Positions 60,088 to 64,000 of a stretch of 64,000 nt of DNA are shown piece after piece; the first letter of the stretch is position 1, and each line of letters begins with the position of its first letter. The notes beneath the pieces are model-generated. The model was not told the DNA's origin and made no database searches. It saw only the letters and a program-made list of their open reading frames with translations. Source of the DNA: Nocardia vaccinii NBRC 15922 (GTDB taxonomy: Bacteria; Actinomycetota; Actinomycetes; Mycobacteriales; Mycobacteriaceae); assembly GCF_001613305.1 (NCBI RefSeq), contig NZ_BDCC01000049.1, forward strand, positions 38,936 through 102,935, given 5' to 3'. The translations under genes and the position numbers were made by a program.

Positions 60088-61074
60088 ATGAGCCCATTGC
60101 GACGCCTCGCTCGCGTGCTGGTGGCGTTCGTGTTGGTGACACTGGCGGGCACCGGCGGTTACAAGCTGCTGGGATTCGGTTTCCTGGATGCGCTCTATCA
60201 GACGGTCACAACGATATCGACGGTCGGATTCCGCGAGATCCATCCACTGAACGCGTCGGGCAAGATATTCACCATGGTGCTGATCCTGGTCGGCGCCGGC
60301 ACTCTTTTCTACATGTTCGGGGTCCTGCTCGAGGTTCTCATCGACGGGCACCTACGGCGCCACTTGGAGCGGAGGCGAATGAATCGCCGAATAGAACGCA
60401 TGCGTGGTCACGTCATCGTGTGCGGCTGGGGACGAGTCGGCCGCTCTACTGCGCAATACCTGAGCAGTCTCGGCCGTTCGATCGTGGTCATAGATCGCGA
60501 GCCCGAACGGTTGCAGGGCCTCGAATTCGAATACATCCCGGGCGATGTGACCGACGACAGCGTCCTCGGTGTGGCGGGTATCGAGCATGCATATGCTTTG
60601 ATCGCGGCGCTCGACAGCGATGCCGACAACGTCTATGTGACGCTATCGGCCAGATCCCGGCGCCCGGATCTGGTGATTATCGCACGAGCGCGCAACGAGA
60701 ACTCCGAGTCGATCCTGCTTCGCGCCGGAGCGAATCGGGCTGTCAATCCGCAATTGATCGGAGGCCGCCGGATGGCGGCATTCGCGTTGCAGCCCAACGT
60801 GGCCGAGTTCCTCGACGTTGTCATGCACGATGAGAATCTCGAATACCGCATCGAGGAGATTGTGATCAACGCCGAGTCACCGCTGATCGGCCGTTCTCTG
60901 ACCGATACCGCGCTACGCACCGCCACCGCGGCACTGGTGCTCGCCCTGCGAACACCCAGCGGCCGGTTCATCGCCAACCCCGCGGACGATACCCGAATTA
61001 CCCCCGGCACAATTCTGATCGTTTTGGGTACTGCGAGCCAACTGGACTCCGTGCGCAGCTTGACCGGGAACTGA
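60088..61074 (+). CDS. Two-TM potassium channel with TrkA-N/RCK domain
   Basis: A 328-residue protein. Residues about 7-30 and 58-85 are membrane helices flanking a pore loop T-T-I-S-T-V-G-F-R-E, so the filter reads TVGF with Arg in place of the usual following Gly. Residues about 107-225 are an RCK/TrkA-N Rossmann domain (HVIVCGWGRVGRSTAQYLSS, VVIDREPERLQGL, GDVTDD), and about 250-325 a TrkA-C domain (SPLIGRSLTDTALRTATAAL). It should gate K+ flow in response to a nucleotide or ion bound to the RCK ring. It follows a small two-helix protein gene in the same operon. Confidence 0.92.
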   Translation: MSPLRRLARVLVAFVLVTLAGTGGYKLLGFGFLDALYQTVTTISTVGFREIHPLNASGKIFTMVLILVGAGTLFYMFGVLLEVLIDGHLRRHLERRRMNRRIERMRGHVIVCGWGRVGRSTAQYLSSLGRSIVVIDREPERLQGLEFEYIPGDVTDDSVLGVAGIEHAYALIAALDSDADNVYVTLSARSRRPDLVIIARARNENSESILLRAGANRAVNPQLIGGRRMAAFALQPNVAEFLDVVMHDENLEYRIEEIVINAESPLIGRSLTDTALRTATAALVLALRTPSGRFIANPADDTRITPGTILIVLGTASQLDSVRSLTGN

Positions 61075-61121
61075 GCCATTCTCCCGGCCGGCTCCCTGCG
61101 AGATTCGTCATCTCCGCGCCA

Positions 61122-61142
61122 GGCTCGGGACTGTCCCGAGCC
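61122..61142. terminator. Terminator-like hairpin after the channel gene
   Basis: A 9-bp stem (GGCTCGGGA / TCCCGAGCC) with a CTG loop lies 47 bases after the stop codon. It resembles a GGGAC/GTCCC dormancy box, but the half-sites are too close together for that. Confidence 0.6.
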
Positions 61143-61412
61143 GAACTCGATTTCGCTGCTGCCTGTGTAGCCGACGATAACCGGATTCTGCCGCAACGCC
61201 GCAGCGACGGCGCCCGTCGGGTTCGACCGGCGGTGCGACATGTACGCGGTAGCCCGCGATGACCGGCGCACTGTGCTGTCTCGCCGTGCGCCTCTTGACG
61301 TTTGTGTCTGGATAGACGACCGTGATCCGGGTGCCTGGCGCAACGAGTGTCTTTCATCTCTAGACTGTGGTGTTGTAGCCGACTATTTGCCTCCATGGAG
61401 GAGGGCGCTGTC

Positions 61413-62666
61413 GTGACTGGTTTTCCGGATCACCACCGGGTGCTTGGATCGGCCGGTAGCGGGGGCGGCCTGGTGCGCGAGACGCTGTCGCAACTGCGGT
61501 TGGGGGAGTTGCTGAACGAGGTGCCGATCCATATCCGGGAGGCCGCACGAGCACGTCGAGCGTGGATCGCCGCCATCGCGGATCTCACTACCGCATTCCT
61601 GACTGCCGCCGACCCCGACCGGGTGCTCGGCCAGGTCGTCGACCGTGCCCGTGAGCTGTCGGGCTCCGATCGCGCGTGGCTGGCGACCTGCCCCGACCCA
61701 GACCTGCCGTCTGCCGAGGTCACCGACCTGGCCATTACACACTGGGCAGGACCGGGCAGCCATTCAGCCCGAGTCCCGATCGCGGGTACTGTCCTGGCCG
61801 ATGTGTTCGGCCACCACACCCCGCGGGCATTCGACAGCATCGACGCCGAGCTCTCCGCGACCGGGCTGCCGTTGTGCGGCGGACCGGCACTGCTGGTGCC
61901 CCTGTATACCGAGAACACCGCACTCGGTGTTCTGGTGGTCGAACGCGACCCGGCACGGTCGCCATATCCGGCCGACACCGCGCGGCTGACAGCGACGTTC
62001 GCCGGGCAGGCGGCGCTGGCGATGCAGTTGTCCTCCGCCCAGCAGCAGATGCGAGAGCTGCAAGTGTTGTCCGATCGTGACCGCATCGCCCGCGACTTGC
62101 ATGATCACGTCATTCAGCGCTTGTTCGGCATCGGATTGGCCGGACACAGCATTGCCGCTCGCATCCGCGACCCCGAATTGCGGCAGCGACAGGCGGCACT
62201 GATCGACGATCTGCAAGAGGTCATCACCGAGATCCGCACCGTGATCTTCGACCTGCATCGCGGCGACACCACTCCGACCCGCCTTCGGCAACGTCTCGAT
62301 GATGCAGTCCGCGACCCCACCATCGATACCGGTATCGCCACCCAGCTACGGGTGGCCGGGGCACTGTCGGCAATCGGTCCCGCCTTGGCCGATCACGCCG
62401 AAGCCGTGGTTCGCGAAACGGTATGCAATGTGGTCCGTCACGCTCATGCCGATAGCCTTACCGTCGAGGTCACCGTCGATGACCGTCTCACCATTGTCGT
62501 GGAAGACGACGGGGTCGGTATCCCGGACGCCGTCACCCCCAGCGGTCTGACCAACCTGGCGCAGCGGGCCGCGACTGCCGGCGGTCGATGCGAATATGGC
62601 ACGGCGACCCGACCGGGCAGCCGTGGTCCCGGTACCCGAGTGTGCTGGAGCGTTCCACTGCCGTAG
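61413..62666 (+). CDS. DevS/DosT-like sensor histidine kinase lacking GAF-A
   Basis: 417 residues from the GTG at 61413, seven bases after GGAGGAGG. Residues about 20-40 match the DevS start (RETLSQLRLGELLNEV), and the text then continues with what in DevS follows the first GAF domain (ARARRAWIAAIADLTTAFLT). One GAF domain (residues about 45-210), a HisKA_3 dimerisation domain with the phospho-accepting His230 (DRDRIARDLHDHVIQRLFGI) and a HATPase domain (VVRHAHADSLTVEV, VEDDGVGIPD) complete the protein. DevS and DosT (about 575 residues) have two GAF domains, the first binding haem. That one is missing. No response-regulator gene is adjacent. Confidence 0.9.
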   Translation: MTGFPDHHRVLGSAGSGGGLVRETLSQLRLGELLNEVPIHIREAARARRAWIAAIADLTTAFLTAADPDRVLGQVVDRARELSGSDRAWLATCPDPDLPSAEVTDLAITHWAGPGSHSARVPIAGTVLADVFGHHTPRAFDSIDAELSATGLPLCGGPALLVPLYTENTALGVLVVERDPARSPYPADTARLTATFAGQAALAMQLSSAQQQMRELQVLSDRDRIARDLHDHVIQRLFGIGLAGHSIAARIRDPELRQRQAALIDDLQEVITEIRTVIFDLHRGDTTPTRLRQRLDDAVRDPTIDTGIATQLRVAGALSAIGPALADHAEAVVRETVCNVVRHAHADSLTVEVTVDDRLTIVVEDDGVGIPDAVTPSGLTNLAQRAATAGGRCEYGTATRPGSRGPGTRVCWSVPLP

Positions 62667-62708
62667 GGAGGGAACCAGGCTGAACCGACTCGCGCGAGGC
62701 CCTTCATG

Positions 62709-62754
62709 CGACGGGGGCCGCCGGTGGGCATCGGCCCACCGACGGCCCCCGTCG
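62709..62754. terminator. Large bidirectional terminator between convergent genes
   Basis: An outer 12-bp stem (CGACGGGGGCCG / CGGCCCCCGTCG) encloses an inner 7-bp stem (GGTGGGC / GCCCACC) with a four-base loop. It lies between the histidine kinase (+) and the IPT/TIG gene (-). Confidence 0.85.
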
Positions 62755-62763
62755 GGTCCGCTG

Positions 62764-64000
62764 TCAGACGTAGAGGAAAGCGAGACCGTTACTGGTGCCA
62801 CCTGCGGTCGTGGCAGTGATCAGCGCTGTCCCGGCCACCCCCGCCGGGCTGACGGCGGTGATCTGGGTGGCGGAGTCGACGCTGAACGAGGTCGCCGGTG
62901 TGCCACCGAAATCCACCGCGGTCGCACCGGTCAGGTCCGTCCCGGTGAGGACGACGGTCGTCCCACCGGCGACCGAACCGGTGGCCGGCACTGCCAGAAC
63001 CAGGGCAGGAACCGCGGCATAGGTGAAGGAGACACCGTCGACCGTTCCTCCGGGTGTGGTGACGGTGACCAGGACGGTCCCTGCCGTTCCGGCGGGGGCG
63101 ACCGCGGTGATCTGGGTGCCGGAGTCGACCGTGAACGAGGTCGCCGGTGTGCCACCGAAATTCACCGCCGTCGCGCCGATCAAGCCCGTCCCGGTGAGCA
63201 CGACCGTCGTCCCTCCGGCGACCGGTCCCACGTTCGGCACCGCCGAGATCAGGGTAGGAACCACCTCATAGGTGTACGAGACACTGTTGCTGGTTCCGCC
63301 CGCGGTCGTGACGGTGACGAGCGCCGTCCCGGCTGTCCCGGCAGGGGCGATTGCCGTGATCTGGGTCGCGGAGTCGACGGCGAACGCGATCGCCGGTATA
63401 CCACCGAAACTGACCCCGGTGGCGCCTGTCAGGCCCGTTCCGGTCAGGGTCACGGTGGTCCCGCCGGTCACCGGGCCTGAGCTCGGAACAACCGACGTCA
63501 GCGCGGGAACGGGGGCATAGGTGAAGGAGACACCATCACCGGTACCGCCTGCGGTGGTAACCGTGACCAGCACCGTCCCGGCCGTCCCTGCGGGCGTGAC
63601 GGCGGTGATCTGGGTGGCGGAGTCGATGGTGAACGAGGTCGCCGGTGTGCCACCGAAATTCACCGCCGTCGCACCTGTGAGGGCCGTCCCGGTCAGTATG
63701 ACGGTCGTCCCACCGACGACCGGCCCCGCGTTGGGAACGATGGCGGTCAGGGCAGGCACGGCGAGATAGGTGTAGCCGACGCCGTTGCTCGTTCCGCCCA
63801 CGGTGGTGACCGTGACTTGCACCGTTCCCGCCGCGCCTGCCGGCGCGACCGCGGTGATCTGGATGTCGGAGTCGACGAGGAACGAAGTCGCCGGTGTCCC
63901 ACCGAAACTCACCGACGTCGCGCCGGTCAGATTCGTCCCGGTCAGTACGACCGTCGTGCCGCCTGCGACCGGACCGACGTTCGGTACCACCGTGGTGAGC
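62764..64000 (-). CDS. IPT/TIG multi-repeat protein (C-terminal part, gene continues beyond the window)
   Basis: The frame is open to the right edge; the first ATG-like codon inside the window (63990) is internal to a repeat, so the true start lies outside. About five IPT/TIG immunoglobulin-like repeats of 83 residues are present, each with the pattern P-N-x-GPVxGGTTVVLTGTxL, then ATxVxFGGTPATSFxxDS, then TQITAVxPAGTAGTxLVTVT. Such repeats form rod-like surface or secreted proteins in actinobacteria. The C-terminus ends simply (NGLAFLYV) with no sorting signal or anchor. Confidence 0.88.
   Translation of the reverse strand, partial: LTTVVPNVGPVAGGTTVVLTGTNLTGATSVSFGGTPATSFLVDSDIQITAVAPAGAAGTVQVTVTTVGGTSNGVGYTYLAVPALTAIVPNAGPVVGGTTVILTGTALTGATAVNFGGTPATSFTIDSATQITAVTPAGTAGTVLVTVTTAGGTGDGVSFTYAPVPALTSVVPSSGPVTGGTTVTLTGTGLTGATGVSFGGIPAIAFAVDSATQITAIAPAGTAGTALVTVTTAGGTSNSVSYTYEVVPTLISAVPNVGPVAGGTTVVLTGTGLIGATAVNFGGTPATSFTVDSGTQITAVAPAGTAGTVLVTVTTPGGTVDGVSFTYAAVPALVLAVPATGSVAGGTTVVLTGTDLTGATAVDFGGTPATSFSVDSATQITAVSPAGVAGTALITATTAGGTSNGLAFLYV
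62764..64000. repeat. 249-bp tandem repeats encoding IPT/TIG units
   Basis: Units run at about 62774-63022, 63023-63271, 63272-63520, 63521-63769 and 63770 to the window edge. They are closely similar at DNA level and in frame, so recombination could change the copy number. Confidence 0.85.

Noticed and set aside
61122..61142. GGGAC-T-GTCCC palindrome as a DosR site
   Set aside because: DosR half-sites need about four bases between GGGAC and GTCCC; here there is one. A terminator hairpin explains it better.
62774..63769. Regular 249-bp spacing as a possible CRISPR or other array
   Set aside because: The repeats are long, abut each other and encode IPT/TIG units in frame; there are no spacers.
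63023..63769. Three 82-codon plus-strand frames in a row
   Set aside because: They are antisense shadows of the tandem IPT/TIG repeats.
1..64000. tRNA and rRNA genes
   Set aside because: I looked for T-loop and acceptor patterns and conserved rRNA segments by eye and found none; a covariance-model scan would be the proper test.

Overview
The window is high-GC actinobacterial chromosome. Gene content points to a mycolic-acid actinobacterium, most likely Nocardia or a close relative. The supporting genes are a GTP-type PEP carboxykinase, a DevS/DosT-type histidine kinase, long hibernation factors of the mycobacterial RafH type, a DUF5313 membrane protein, an MpaB/DUF2236 oxygenase, acyl-CoA and acyl-ACP lipid enzymes, an AnsP-type permease and IPT/TIG repeat proteins. 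The genus is inferred from gene content, not from a marker gene. I found no rRNA, tRNA, CRISPR array, complete insertion sequence or complete prophage.

Left part (1-15 kb): a partial gene, a lipoprotein, a hypothetical protein, two secreted PF04185-type phosphoesterases coupled by a TGATG overlap, a Baeyer-Villiger monooxygenase, a six-helix half-MFS protein with a proline-rich repeat tail and a stand-alone thioester reductase. Next come a MarR regulator divergent from a quinone-oxidoreductase-like gene with three identical palindromic operators, an ArsR regulator with two SRPBCC genes and two operator copies, and a PAS-GGDEF diguanylate cyclase flanked by a 40-bp direct repeat.

15-25 kb: an apparent ArsR regulon. 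A 19-bp box starting AGTTTAG lies upstream of the ArsR gene, pckG, an internally deleted pckG duplicate (N and C termini joined) that overlaps a SulP transporter gene, and the hibernation-factor/desaturase pair. Smaller genes follow: a lipoprotein, a SHOCT protein, a histidine phosphatase, a methyltransferase and a degenerate kinase remnant.

25-40 kb: lipid and CoA metabolism under two paralogous TetR regulators. The first sits with an SDR, an MpaB-type oxygenase, an alpha/beta hydrolase, an LVIVD-repeat protein and a DUF305 protein. The second sits with an acyl-CoA dehydrogenase and an SRPBCC-thiolase-crotonase fusion. Their operators share a 10-8-10 layout and a CTATT/AATAG core but differ in the outer bases. 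An AraC regulator and an acyl-CoA ligase carrying an SDR-derived N-terminal leader lie between them.

40-49 kb: an AnsP-like permease, a DUF1508 protein, a proline-iminopeptidase-like hydrolase, a second hibernation factor, a small orphan gene and a four-gene ABC importer operon (binding protein, two permeases, ATPase).

49-59 kb: a visibly less GC-rich island. It holds an astacin-like metalloprotease, a 1098-residue cell-wall hydrolase with three lytic modules plus DUF4185, an unknown polytopic membrane protein, a second lysozyme+amidase protein, and an IPT/TIG-propeller protein. None of the four soluble proteins has a visible signal peptide. A ~165-bp block is repeated upstream of the protease and of the large hydrolase. 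I regard this as the most likely undescribed system here.

Right end (59-64 kb): a small two-helix protein, a 2TM potassium channel with an RCK domain, a DevS-like kinase lacking the haem-sensing GAF-A domain, and the C-terminal part of an IPT/TIG protein made of 249-bp tandem repeats that runs off the window.
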